DNA of 64,000 nucleotides from Streptomyces mesophilus (GTDB lineage Bacteria > Actinomycetota > Actinomycetes > Streptomycetales > Streptomycetaceae): the NCBI RefSeq assembly GCF_011044995.1, contig NZ_JAAKZW010000005.1, positions 62,001-126,000 on the forward strand. Reading direction: 5' to 3'. The notes beneath the pieces are model-generated. The model saw only the letters and a list, made by a program, of their open reading frames with translations, was not told the DNA's origin and searched no databases. Shown here piece after piece: positions 15,912 through 24,240 of this stretch (the stretch's first letter is position 1; every line of letters starts with the position of its first letter). Position numbers and translations under genes: made by a program.

Positions 15912-17246
15912 TCAAGGACAACGCAGCCGGTCGCCCGTGACCGGTGGGCCCTCGAAGCCCGTACGGTCGTACACCACCGGCACCACCGTGCGTCCGCCCC
16001 GGCCGACCTGTACCTCGATGGTCCGGCCGAGCCCTCGCACCATCCGCAGCCGGGCCTCGGGCAGTGCGGCGTGCAGTGCCTCGGCGTGCCGGGCGGCCGA
16101 GGGTCCGTAGAAGATCAGCGTGCTGTCCTGGTCGTGCGGCAGCGCATGGCGGGGCTCGCCGCTCAGGACGGTGAAGCCCATGCGCAGCAGCGCGAAGCCG
16201 ATCGCCCCGTCGGATACGCGCAGCTGGATCGCCGGCAGCGGAACACCCACCGCGCTCGCGCCCGTCGGCTGGATGCGCCGGTCGCCGGTGACGGGGCGGT
16301 CCGCGCGCAGGGCGGACCAGAGCGCGTCGGAGCGTTCGCGGTCCCACAGGACGGTGGAGCCGTGGCCCGGGACGCGGTGGTCGGCGTCGGCGACGGGGAC
16401 GTTCGTGAACTCGGTCTGCTCCGGGCGCAGTCGGCCCACCGTCAGGGCGAGTGCGGCCAGGTGCGCCGGGGTGGTCCCCGGATCCGTGCGGATCAGTCCG
16501 TGCAGCGCACCGACGGTCGCGACGGCCCGCGCCGGGCTGTCGAGAGCGCCCGAGTGCCGCAGCCGGTCGAGCAGTCCGGACACCAGCCGCTGTTGGCGGC
16601 GGACCCGGCCGCCGTCGCCGGGCGGGTTGACGTGGCGGGCCCTGACGTAGCGCACGGATTTGTTGCCGTTGATCCGGTGCGTGCCCGGGGTCAGGCGCAG
16701 TCCGGCAGCCCGGTCGTACACCATCTTCTCGGTGCAGACCGTGGCGCCGCCGAGGCGGTCGATCACACCGGCGAACCCCTGGAAGTCGGTCTCCATGTAG
16801 TGATCGATCCGTACGCCCGTGGCCTGCTCCACCGTGCGCCGGGTGAGGTCGCCGCCGCCGTGCTGCCAGGCGGCGTTGATCTTCCCCGAGTGACGCGGGT
16901 GGTCGTGTGCGGCGTACTCCACGTACGAGTCCCGCAGCACCGAGACCACGCTCAACCGCTGCTCGTCCTCGGAGAGATGGGCGAGCATCATCACGTCCGT
17001 GCAGTCGCAGGCGACACCACCCACGTGCAGCCGGTTGCGCTGTTCCACGGTCAGGCCGGAGCGGCTGTCGAGGCCGACGAGCAGGATGTTGGTGCCGTCG
17101 CTGCCCGGGGTGTCCAGGATGCGGCCGGAGCGGTCCGGATGACGGTCGGGCTCGTCCGATCCCCGTACCGGCTGGCCTGCCGCGGCCGTCACGGTGGCGC
17201 CCGCGAGGGTGGCCAGGAGCATGGCGGAAGTCAGTAGGCGGCGCAT
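15912..17246 (-). CDS. LytR-CpsA-Psr (LCP) family cell-wall ligase
   Basis: About 444 residues from ATG 17246, where a signal peptide begins (MRRLLTSAMLLATLAGATV, then TAAAG); the frame is open 36 codons further without coding character. The LCP domain shows NILLVGLDSR, the Arg/Asp segment SVVSVLRDSYV, KINAAWQHGG and TVCTEKMVYDRAAGL. The C-terminal part (FTVLSGEPR ... STLIFYGPSAARHAEAL) is a LytR_C-type domain. LCP enzymes transfer glycopolymers from lipid carriers to peptidoglycan outside the membrane. The ribosome site is weak, so the start is not certain. Confidence 0.88.
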   Translation of the reverse strand: MRRLLTSAMLLATLAGATVTAAAGQPVRGSDEPDRHPDRSGRILDTPGSDGTNILLVGLDSRSGLTVEQRNRLHVGGVACDCTDVMMLAHLSEDEQRLSVVSVLRDSYVEYAAHDHPRHSGKINAAWQHGGGDLTRRTVEQATGVRIDHYMETDFQGFAGVIDRLGGATVCTEKMVYDRAAGLRLTPGTHRINGNKSVRYVRARHVNPPGDGGRVRRQQRLVSGLLDRLRHSGALDSPARAVATVGALHGLIRTDPGTTPAHLAALALTVGRLRPEQTEFTNVPVADADHRVPGHGSTVLWDRERSDALWSALRADRPVTGDRRIQPTGASAVGVPLPAIQLRVSDGAIGFALLRMGFTVLSGEPRHALPHDQDSTLIFYGPSAARHAEALHAALPEARLRMVRGLGRTIEVQVGRGGRTVVPVVYDRTGFEGPPVTGDRLRCP

Positions 17247-17367
17247 GCCAGCACGCTGCCGCACCGGTGGCTTCGCCGCCGCCGGGAGTGCGCCACACGG
17301 CGGAGCGCCCCGCTCCCGGCTGTCCGAGGACACCGCGCACCCCGTGGGAGGCACGGCGCGCCTGCGG

Positions 17368-18294
17368 CTAGAACGTCAGCGCCTCCGCGAGGTGGCCGGC
17401 GAGGGCGGTGAGCCGGTCGAGTTCGGGTCCGCCGCGAGCGCGCCGGAACCCGTGCCGGCGTGCCCAGTAGGCGGCTTCGACCGCATGCAGCTGCGCCCAG
17501 CGGCGCACCCGCTCCGGCTCCAGCTCCGCCGCATCCGCGAAGAGCTCCAGCGCGCGGCGGACTTCTAGGCCCGGGTCGTCGGCTGCGATGAACAGCAGAC
17601 CCATGGACTTCAGCAGCGTGCCCCCGTCCCACGCCGGATCTCCCACGTACCCCTTGGGATCGACGGCGAGCCAGGGCTCCCGTTCGGCGCGCAGGATATT
17701 GCGCGGATGCAGATCACCGTGGATCAGCACTTCGGGCTGTACGGAACCGAGTTCACGCACGGTCGCCAAGGCGGCCTGGACCACCCGGCCGGGCAGGGCA
17801 CCCTCGAACTCCTCGGCGTCGACGAGCAGTCGGTGCTCCCACTGTCCGGCCCGATCGCTTTGCCGCGGCAGCCCCGCGGGCGCGGGCACCGCCAGGCGTC
17901 TGCTGATCCGGCCGGCGACCACGACCATCTCATCCGGGTCGGCGCTCTGGGCGAGCGTCGAGGGCTGCGCACGCTCGAGCAGCATGGCGTACCGATCGTC
18001 GTCCCTCGCGTACAGCCGTACGGCACCGCGTCCGCCCCAGGCGACGAAGGCGTCGGGCTCGTGCACATTGCCCGGATGCGGAAAGGACACCTTCAGCACG
18101 GCAGGCCCCGTATCGGCGCTGCGCACCGGCACGATGACGCCGACCCCGCCGTGCATCACCGCCCCGTCCGGTACGCAGTCCCAGCCCTCCAGCAACTCGT
18201 CGACGATATGCGGCAGTCGGGCCACCCAGGCGGCGCCCTGTTCCCCTTCGCGGGCGACGGTGCTCTGCGCGAACTCCTCCGGAATCTCGATCAT
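17368..18294 (-). CDS. Aminoglycoside/hydroxyurea phosphotransferase family, APH(6)-like
   Basis: A 308-residue kinase-fold protein. The Brenner motif reads VLIHGDLHPRNILRAE with catalytic Asp, and the metal motif is WLAVDPKGYVGDPAWD, the DPKG form typical of streptomycin 6-kinase and hydroxyurea kinase relatives. The N-lobe Lys is in PAVLKVSFP. It phosphorylates a small hydroxylated compound with ATP. It is not part of a streptomycin cluster here, so it may be a chromosomal resistance or metabolic kinase. It starts 107 bp from the divergent oxidoreductase gene. Confidence 0.85.
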   Translation of the reverse strand: MIEIPEEFAQSTVAREGEQGAAWVARLPHIVDELLEGWDCVPDGAVMHGGVGVIVPVRSADTGPAVLKVSFPHPGNVHEPDAFVAWGGRGAVRLYARDDDRYAMLLERAQPSTLAQSADPDEMVVVAGRISRRLAVPAPAGLPRQSDRAGQWEHRLLVDAEEFEGALPGRVVQAALATVRELGSVQPEVLIHGDLHPRNILRAEREPWLAVDPKGYVGDPAWDGGTLLKSMGLLFIAADDPGLEVRRALELFADAAELEPERVRRWAQLHAVEAAYWARRHGFRRARGGPELDRLTALAGHLAEALTF

Positions 18295-18331
18295 CCCGGC
18301 ACCCTAGCCACGCCGCCGCCGCACTCATCGC

Positions 18332-18362
18332 TTGACCTCAACCTTGGTTGATCTTGCATGCT
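18332..18362 (+). promoter_or_regulatory. SoxR-type box in an extended-spacer promoter
   Basis: CCTCAACCTTGGTTGATC (18336-18353) matches the SoxR pattern CCTCAA-N6-TTGAGG at 10 of its 12 arm positions, with the left arm exact. A TTGACC -35 (18332-18337) and a possible CATGCT -10 (18357-18362) give a 19-bp spacer, the over-long spacing used by MerR-family activators. It drives the oxidoreductase at 18402. Confidence 0.65.
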
Positions 18363-18401
18363 CCGTGTGTTCGCACTCGACGGGCAACAAGAGGGGGCAC
18401 C

Positions 18402-19373
18402 ATGCGAGTCGTCCAAGTGCACCGTTTCGGAGGGCCGGAGGAGCTGGTTGCGGGGCAGGCGCCGGATCCGATGGCCGGGCCGGGCCAGGTCGTGGTGGAG
18501 GTGGCGGTGGCCGGCATGACCTTCGTCGAGACGCAGATCCGGCGCGGCACCGACCCATGGCATGAGCCGCCCCAACTGCCCTATGTTCCGGGTGGTTTGG
18601 TGGCCGGCCGGGTGAGCGCCCTGGGACCGCAGGTGGATGCCACGTGGCTGGGTCGGCGCGTCCTCGCGACAACGGGAGAGACCGGCGGTTTCGCCGAGCG
18701 GGCCGTGGCATCGGCCGCCGAACTGTTTCCGGTGCCGGACGGTCTGGGCCTGCCCGAGGCGGTCGCCCTGTACAGCGACGGCAGCACGGCACAGGGCCTG
18801 GCCGAGCATGCACGCCTGCGCCGCGGTGAGTGGGTGCTGGTCGAAGCGGCGGCCGGCGGTGTGGGCAGCCTCCTGGTGCAGCTCGCCCGGATCGCGGGCG
18901 CACGGGTGATCGGGGCCGCCCGTGGCGAACAGAAGCTGGACGCGATCAGGAAGCTGGGGGCCGACGCGGCCGTCGACTACTCCGCGCCGGACTGGACCGA
19001 GCGGGTGCTCGAGGTCACCGAGGGCGCGGGCCCGGACGTCGTGTTCGACGGCGTGGGAGGCACGATCGGGCGCGCCGCGTTCGAGGTGACGGCCCGGGGC
19101 GGACGGTTCTCGGTGCACGGGGCCGCGAGCGGCGGGACCACGCTGATCGATCCCGCGGACGCGCACGCCCGAGGCGTGGAGGTCATCGGCATCGAGCAAC
19201 TCTTCGGCTTCGCTCCGCACGTCCCGCGCTGGGCGGACCAGATCATGTCCCAGGCGGCGCAAGGGCTCGTACGACCGCTCATCGGGCAGACCTTCCCCTT
19301 GGACCGGGCCGCGCAGGCGCACACCGCGATCGAAAACCGCACCGCTTTGGGCAAGACCCTGCTGCTGATCTAG
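18402..19373 (+). CDS. Quinone oxidoreductase-like (MDR) NADPH oxidoreductase
   Basis: A 323-residue medium-chain dehydrogenase/reductase without the zinc-ligand Cys pattern. An N-terminal GroES-like domain (VPGGLVAGRVSALG) is followed by the Rossmann motif EAAAGGVGSLLVQLA and the quinone-reductase features DVVFDGVGG and GRFSVHGAASG. It should reduce a quinone or enone with NADPH. The ATG at 18402 has an AGAGGGGG site. A SoxR-type box lies in its promoter; in Streptomyces, SoxR responds to redox-active compounds and switches on such reductases, so a role in quinone stress fits. Confidence 0.9.
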   Translation: MRVVQVHRFGGPEELVAGQAPDPMAGPGQVVVEVAVAGMTFVETQIRRGTDPWHEPPQLPYVPGGLVAGRVSALGPQVDATWLGRRVLATTGETGGFAERAVASAAELFPVPDGLGLPEAVALYSDGSTAQGLAEHARLRRGEWVLVEAAAGGVGSLLVQLARIAGARVIGAARGEQKLDAIRKLGADAAVDYSAPDWTERVLEVTEGAGPDVVFDGVGGTIGRAAFEVTARGGRFSVHGAASGGTTLIDPADAHARGVEVIGIEQLFGFAPHVPRWADQIMSQAAQGLVRPLIGQTFPLDRAAQAHTAIENRTALGKTLLLI

Positions 19374-19395
19374 GCGGAGGTCCTGAGGAACGGCG

Positions 19396-19433
19396 GCGGC
19401 CTGCGTCCGGATGGAGCACTGGACGCAGGCCGC
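19396..19433. terminator. Hairpin terminator between convergent genes
   Basis: Perfect 13-bp arms (GCGGCCTGCGTCC at 19396-19408 and its complement at 19421-19433) around a 12-nt loop. It lies between the oxidoreductase stop at 19373 and the secreted-protein stop at 19442. Confidence 0.8.
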
Positions 19434-19441
19434 GTGACGGG

Positions 19442-19954
19442 TCAGGAAGAGCGCTGCATCCGGCGCCGCACCGTGTACGCGGTGGCGCCGAGGCCCACCG
19501 CCACCAGGGCCGCGCCCGCCGCGATCGTGCCCGGGCCCGCGTCCTCGAAGGAGCCGCCGAGACCGCCGCGTACGCCCTGCGGGGTGGTGGAGGAGCCGGT
19601 CACCGTGAAGGAACCGGTGTACTTCTGGCTGGGGTTGGAGACGTCGCAGACCACCGTGACGGTGTAGGTGCCGGCCTTGGCTCCGCTGAAGACATTCGAG
19701 GTGCCGCTGACCTCGCCGGCGCCACCGACGGCCGTCAGGGACGCGGTCGGGAACGCGTCCGAGTAGGCACGGGCCGACGCGTTGGGGTTGGCGCTCGCGC
19801 AGCCGGACGCGCCGATGCGCACGGACTGGCCGGGGCCCGCGCTGCTCGGGGTCACCGCGACCGCGCCGGCCTCGACCGCCTGGGCCGTCGGGCCCGCAAG
19901 GCCCAGGGCGGCTCCGGCGAGGAGGGTCCCGACGGCCAGAGTTCTTGCGTACAT
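19442..19954 (-). CDS. Secreted protein with C-terminal membrane anchor
   Basis: A 170-residue protein: signal peptide (MYARTLAVGTLLAGAALGLA), an Ig-like beta domain of about 90 residues with two Cys (SGCAS and VVCDV), a Thr/Ser/Gly linker with RGGLGGS, then a hydrophobic helix and the basic tail RRRMQRSS. This layout, including the RGGLGGS motif, recurs in many Streptomyces surface proteins. It should sit on the outer face of the membrane. Its function is unknown. GAGG lies before the ATG. The 191 bp upstream (19955-20145) show no further clear signal. Confidence 0.78.
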   Translation of the reverse strand: MYARTLAVGTLLAGAALGLAGPTAQAVEAGAVAVTPSSAGPGQSVRIGASGCASANPNASARAYSDAFPTASLTAVGGAGEVSGTSNVFSGAKAGTYTVTVVCDVSNPSQKYTGSFTVTGSSTTPQGVRGGLGGSFEDAGPGTIAAGAALVAVGLGATAYTVRRRMQRSS

Positions 19955-20145
19955 GGCGTACCTCGTTCTCAGTCCTGTGCCCTTTGCCCCCGGACTGACC
20001 GAGTCACAGCGTTGGCACCTCGTGGGGCAGCCCGCTGCTTGCGGGTGCCACGTCCAGCCGAACGCAACACGCCGAAGCCCGCACCTCGGGCCCCCCGAAC
20101 GATGGAACGCCGCACCACGGTTGGCCGAACGTCACCCCTCGACGG

Positions 20146-20533
20146 TCACTTCGGCGGGTCCTCCCCCACCAGGCCGTCCACGGACTCCCTGATGAGGTCG
20201 GCGTGCCCGGCATGGCGGGCGTACTCCTCGAGCAGGTCGAGGAGGATGCGGCGCAGGTTGGGGCGCTCTCCGCCGGGCGTCACGTAGGCGCCCAGCTGGT
20301 CGAGGCCGCCCTGGGCGAGCGCCTTGTCGACGATCGCTCGCGAGCGGGCCACAGCGTCCCGCCACAGGGTGAGCAGTTCGGCGGGGGTGTGGTCGGCAGC
20401 CGTGCGGAACGCCCAGTCCGGGTCGCTCTTCCAGTCCACGGAGTCCCAGGGCTCGCCCGCGGGGACGGCGAGCCACAGGCGTGTGAGTGACCGTCCTCGA
20501 CCTGGGCCAGGTGTCTGCGTTGTATTCGGTCAT
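20146..20533 (-). pseudogene. Truncated, frameshifted DinB/DUF664 gene
   Basis: The C-terminal half is intact in one frame (LWLAVPAGEPWDSVDW ... EEYARHAGHADLIRESVDG), a clear DUF664 ending. A second frame just upstream still reads RRHLAQVEDGHS, the conserved first His segment, and a third gives a short start MTEYNADTW from ATG 20533. So an N-terminal deletion of roughly 50 codons and at least one frameshift have destroyed the gene. A shorter protein from the internal GTG at 20439 (97 residues) is possible, but it lacks half the four-helix fold. Confidence 0.72.
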
Positions 20534-20642
20534 GGCGGCAGACGGTATCGAAGCGTGCCGAACACGTCCGTGGGGTGGCTCAGTTCGGATGCGCAGCTGC
20601 CAGCCGGAGCGCCAGGGGCAGGCGTAACATGGCGGGCAGCGG

Positions 20643-21518
20643 TCATTTGCAGAGATTCCGTTCGCTGCTCCCCGGCCACCGCTCCACCTTGCCGCCGTCC
20701 CCGCGCACGTAGGCGTTCTTCTCGTCGGCGGACAGCCACAACTCGCGCCCGTCGTGCCGCCAGCCGGTGTCGACCGCGTCGGCGGGCAGCTTCGTGTCTC
20801 CGGAGTACGCGGAGTGGAGCCGGTCGATGTCGGCCAGGGCGCCTTCGGGGTCGCGGTAGTAGCCACGCCCTTCCCTGCCCTCGCCGAGGGTGAGGAACTC
20901 CGCCGACTGCCAGTCGCAGTGCTCGGGCCCCATCGCGCTGTGCACCTTGCGGGTGTCCACCCCACGCCCCCTCACGTCGGCCCACACCCTCAGGTCCAAG
21001 TCGTCGCGCTCGCGCGCCGCGTATTCGGACGGGTCGCACAGCGCGTACGTCTCGACGGTCCAGCCGTCCGTGCCCTGCACGTCCTCGGCAGCGATCATCC
21101 CGGCGCGGGTGCGACCGTCCACGTCGTACGAGAAGAGCACCCGCTTGTCCTCGCGCTTCTCCACGCGGTAGCCGCGCTCCGGGGCGATCTGCCAGGACGG
21201 GTCCTGGTCCAGATGCTTCTGCAACGCCGCCTCCGCCGATTCCGCGCTGACGCTGCTCCCGCGGTCGTGCGGGGATCCCGCCTCGTATGGCTCCCCCGCG
21301 CACTCGAGGGTCAGCAGAGCCGCGCCCCCGCCGTCCAGCGGACTGTCCTCCCGGACCCAGCCGGGCGTACGCGCCTTCAGCGGGCCGTCGTACGAGGGCG
21401 GCGCGGACACGGCGGACTCCGGCTTCGTGACCAGCCCCTCCGAGATATCGGTTCCCCCGCACCCGCACAGCGCGATCACGCCCGCCACAACGGCGGCGAA
21501 CCCTCTGCCAGCCCGCAT
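20643..21518 (-). CDS. Putative lipoprotein, unknown function
   Basis: About 291 residues from ATG 21518 with a GGGGGAGTGGA site. The N-terminus MRAGRGFAAVVAGVIALCGC ends in a lipobox-like LCGC, so lipid anchoring at the outer membrane face is likely. The mature part has two or three later Cys and no motif I recognise. The start region is duplicated: a second, nearly identical SD plus ATG lies 15 bp upstream (ATG 21531-21533) in the same frame, which would add five residues. It may be cotranscribed with the secreted-protein gene upstream, but a strong hairpin lies between them. Confidence 0.75.
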   Translation of the reverse strand: MRAGRGFAAVVAGVIALCGCGGTDISEGLVTKPESAVSAPPSYDGPLKARTPGWVREDSPLDGGGAALLTLECAGEPYEAGSPHDRGSSVSAESAEAALQKHLDQDPSWQIAPERGYRVEKREDKRVLFSYDVDGRTRAGMIAAEDVQGTDGWTVETYALCDPSEYAARERDDLDLRVWADVRGRGVDTRKVHSAMGPEHCDWQSAEFLTLGEGREGRGYYRDPEGALADIDRLHSAYSGDTKLPADAVDTGWRHDGRELWLSADEKNAYVRGDGGKVERWPGSSERNLCK

Positions 21519-21606
21519 TCCACTCCCCCGCATTCCACTCCCCGTCTCCCGGCATTCACCGCTTGGACGCGGACAGGGCAGGAAACGTTCGGCCCGCACA
21601 CACAAG

Positions 21607-21647
21607 AGCCCGCGCCGGGGTCCCCTGTCGGGACTCCGGCGCGGGCT
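21607..21647 (-). terminator. Strong hairpin terminator
   Basis: Two 18-bp arms (21607-21624 and 21630-21647, AGCCCGCGCCGGGGTCCC with one G-U pair) around a 5-nt CTGTC loop. It lies 11 bp after the stop of the secreted protein at 21659. Confidence 0.85.
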
Positions 21648-21658
21648 GTGGTCCGGCG

Positions 21659-22483
21659 CTACTTCGCGCCCGGTTCGTCCTTCGCGAGGCCCGGCTTCAG
21701 CGGCATGTTCTGGCCGGGGACGAACGCCGCGTTGATCTGCAGGCTGATCACGTGTTCGTCCGGCGCGATGGTGACGCCGAGCACTTCCTTGAAGAGCTTG
21801 GAGTACGGCTCGGACATCTTGAACTTCCAGTCGAGGGGGCCGGCCGAGAACTTGCCGTCGTTCATACGGGGGTTGATGAGGTCGGCGTAGAACTCGGCGG
21901 TGTTGTAGTGGGCCATCTCGATCATCATCGGGGACCGCTTCTCGTCCACGTAGATGTTGCCGCTGGCCTTGGTGATCAGGGGGAAGTCGTGCAGCCAGAA
22001 GCCGTCCGTGCGCAGCGAGCGGCCGGTCTTGGTGTTCGTGAACTTCCAGCCGCCCGGGTACCAGATCCGGCCGTTGACGAAGTTGATGTTGCTGTACCCC
22101 TCGGCGCCGACCGGGGTCCACAGGCCGGCGCCGTCCTTGAGCACGCCCACCGGGCAGATGCCTTCGGCCTTGACGCCGACCCGTTTGAACTCGGAGAGCA
22201 GTGCGGGCGCGAGAGGCAGGCTGCCGGTTCCGGACTGGGCGAAGAACCAGAAGGCCGTCTTCTTGTCCGGAGCCTCGTCGTAGTAGTGCCCGGCGGGCTT
22301 GTCCTTCTGCCCGGTCGGCGGGTTGTAGAAGGACGGCAGGCAGTTGGTGGCCGGAGGGTTCCCCTTCGGATACTCGGGGTCGGCGTCCGCGGCGGATGCG
22401 GCCGTGACGGGCAGGGACAGCAGGGCCGCGGCGGTGACGGCTACGGTCGTTCTGGCGAATCTCACGGGTGTCTCCCAGGGCAT
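21659..22483 (-). CDS. Secreted protein, unknown function
   Basis: About 274 residues from ATG 22483, chosen for the AAGGGGGGTCC site; the frame is open 11 codons further. A signal peptide (RFARTTVAVTAAALLSLPV, then TAASAADA) is followed by a mature part with two Cys (TNCLPS, GICPV) and aromatic-rich beta segments such as NGRIWYPGGWKF and TDGFWLHDF. I do not recognise the family. It is a single-gene unit followed by the hairpin at 21607-21647. Confidence 0.78.
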   Translation of the reverse strand: MPWETPVRFARTTVAVTAAALLSLPVTAASAADADPEYPKGNPPATNCLPSFYNPPTGQKDKPAGHYYDEAPDKKTAFWFFAQSGTGSLPLAPALLSEFKRVGVKAEGICPVGVLKDGAGLWTPVGAEGYSNINFVNGRIWYPGGWKFTNTKTGRSLRTDGFWLHDFPLITKASGNIYVDEKRSPMMIEMAHYNTAEFYADLINPRMNDGKFSAGPLDWKFKMSEPYSKLFKEVLGVTIAPDEHVISLQINAAFVPGQNMPLKPGLAKDEPGAK

Positions 22484-22600
22484 GGCGGACCCCCCTTGGT
22501 CGTGAGCACCACTCAAGGGGCAGCCACGGCCGGGCGGCGCGCTGATGCGGCCGTTGGGATGAGTTCCGTGGGGGTTGCAGTCGGCGCCGAGCCGCGGGGA

Positions 22601-23482
22601 TCACGGCAGGGGTGTTCCTCCGGTGGCGTTCATGATCTCGGCAGTGATGAAGCTCGCGTGCTCCGATGCCAGGAACACATAGGCGGGCGCCATCTCAGCG
22701 GGCTGGGCGGGACGGCCCATCGGGGCCTGCTTGCCGAACGCCTTGGTGTCGGGCAGCGTCGCCGGGATCAGCGGCGTCCAGACCGGGCCCGGGGCAACGG
22801 CGTTGACGCGGATGCCGTTCTCGACCAGCATCTGCGCGAGTCCCTGGGTGAACGTGACGATGGCGCCCTTGGTCATGGCGTAGTCGAGCAGATGAGGGCT
22901 CGGCTTGTAGGCCTGCACCGAGGTGGTGTTGATGATGGATCCGCCCGGAGGGATGTGCGGTACGGCCATCTTGCACAGCCAGAACATGCCGTACAGGTTC
23001 GTGTGCATGACGCGGTCGAACTGCTCCGTGGTGATGTCCTGGATGCCCTGCGGCTGGGACATCTGATACGCCGCGTTGTTGACCAGAACGTCGATGTGCC
23101 CGAACTCCGCGACGGCCCGCTCGACGAGGCGACGGCACTGCTCCTCTTCCCGGATATCGCACGGCACGGCCAGGCCGCGGCGCCCTGCCTCCTCGACGAG
23201 GCCGACCGTCACCCGAGCGTCCTCCGCCTCCGACGGCAGGTAGGTGAACAGCACGTCCGCTCCCTCGCGGGCATAGGCCAGGGCAACAGCCCGCCCGATT
23301 CCGGAGTCGCCTCCGGTCACCACCGCCGCCCGGTTGTGCAGCAACCCACTGCCCCGGTAGGACTCCTCGCCGTGGTCGGGCGGCGGGTCCATGGGGCCGC
23401 TCCAGCCCGGAGGCTCCTGGTCCTGCTGAGCGAATTCCGGCTGCGGGTGCTTCGTCGTGGGGTCCTGCGGCGGGTTGCTCAT
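22601..23482 (-). CDS. Short-chain dehydrogenase/reductase (general stress type)
   Basis: About 293 residues from ATG 23482 (CAGGAAG upstream). An N-terminal Pro/Gln-rich extension (PPGWSGPMDPPPDHG) precedes the Rossmann core with TGGDSGIG, a VNNAA strand, and the catalytic Ser and Tyr-Lys pair (NTTSVQAY, YAMTK). The extension and motifs match the group of Bacillus general stress SDRs (YdaD/YhdF-like). It uses NAD(P); the substrate is unknown. It shares the strand with the flavodoxin-like reductase and a second SDR, probably a stress-related set. Confidence 0.9.
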   Translation of the reverse strand: MSNPPQDPTTKHPQPEFAQQDQEPPGWSGPMDPPPDHGEESYRGSGLLHNRAAVVTGGDSGIGRAVALAYAREGADVLFTYLPSEAEDARVTVGLVEEAGRRGLAVPCDIREEEQCRRLVERAVAEFGHIDVLVNNAAYQMSQPQGIQDITTEQFDRVMHTNLYGMFWLCKMAVPHIPPGGSIINTTSVQAYKPSPHLLDYAMTKGAIVTFTQGLAQMLVENGIRVNAVAPGPVWTPLIPATLPDTKAFGKQAPMGRPAQPAEMAPAYVFLASEHASFITAEIMNATGGTPLP

Positions 23483-23503
23483 CAGCGTGGTCTTCCTGTC
23501 TTG

Positions 23504-23536
23504 CGAGGGATACGAGGGATACGAGGGATGCGAGGG
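23504..23536. repeat. Short tandem repeat (GAGGGATAC-type units)
   Basis: Three to four 9-10 bp units of the form GCGAGGGATAC/GAGGGATGC lie in the gap between the SDR start and the flavodoxin-like reductase stop. They would encode SYPSYPS if read from an upstream start, which is one reason to prefer the downstream ATG of the SDR. Confidence 0.6.
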
Positions 23537-23568
23537 CCGTGCGCGTGCCGTGTCCGTGCTGACGGGCG

Positions 23569-24168
23569 TCATCCGGCCGGGTAGGGGTGCTCCCGCAGGA
23601 GCTTCGCGAGGTGAACGGTGTTCACGGCGAGGGTGTGGGTCGTGTCCGCCACGGCCTCAGGTGTTGTGTCGAGGTCCTGGTAGTCGGTGCCCTGCTGTGC
23701 TTCGCCGACCCAGTACGTGACAGCGCCGGGGGCGAGGGAGAGGCCGACGTCGTTCAGCGCCTGGAAGACGTCGGCGCTGACCTTGTGCGCGCCGTCCTCG
23801 TTGCCGACCACGGCGACCGCGGCGACTTTGCCGTACAGCAGGGGGCGCCCCTGCTCGTCGGTCTGCGAGGACTCGGCGTTCAGCCGTTCAAGAACTCGCT
23901 GGCAGACGCTGGAGGGGTGGCCCAGCCAGATCGGCGTGGCGATCACGAGGATGTCGCTGCGCAGCACCTTCTCGCGCAGGAGGGGCCAGGCGTCGCCCTC
24001 GCCCATGTCCGTCCCGATGCCGGGGCGGACATCGTGGTCGGCGACCCGGATCGTCTCGCTCGTCACGCCGAGCTTGTCGAGTTCGGCGCAGACCTGGTCC
24101 GACAGCAACAGGCTGCTGGAGGACGTGGGGGAAGCGTTGAGTGTGCAGACCAGGGAGAGGGCATGCAT
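23569..24168 (-). CDS. Flavodoxin-like NAD(P)H-dependent reductase
   Basis: A 199-residue protein of the flavodoxin-like fold. The phosphate loop is LNASPTSSSSLLL near residues 11-23. IATPIWLGHPSSVCQRVLER forms the aromatic flavin-binding loop, and VVGNEDGAHKV the next loop. It should reduce quinones or FMN with NAD(P)H in the cytoplasm. AAGGAG lies 9 nt before ATG 24168. It sits between two SDR genes on the same strand. Confidence 0.87.
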   Translation of the reverse strand: MHALSLVCTLNASPTSSSSLLLSDQVCAELDKLGVTSETIRVADHDVRPGIGTDMGEGDAWPLLREKVLRSDILVIATPIWLGHPSSVCQRVLERLNAESSQTDEQGRPLLYGKVAAVAVVGNEDGAHKVSADVFQALNDVGLSLAPGAVTYWVGEAQQGTDYQDLDTTPEAVADTTHTLAVNTVHLAKLLREHPYPAG

Positions 24169-24240
24169 GGCGTGTTGCTCCTTGAACGAGGGTGGGGCAG
24201 ATGAACAGGGCCGGGGTGACCCGCCGTCGTGGCCTCTGGT

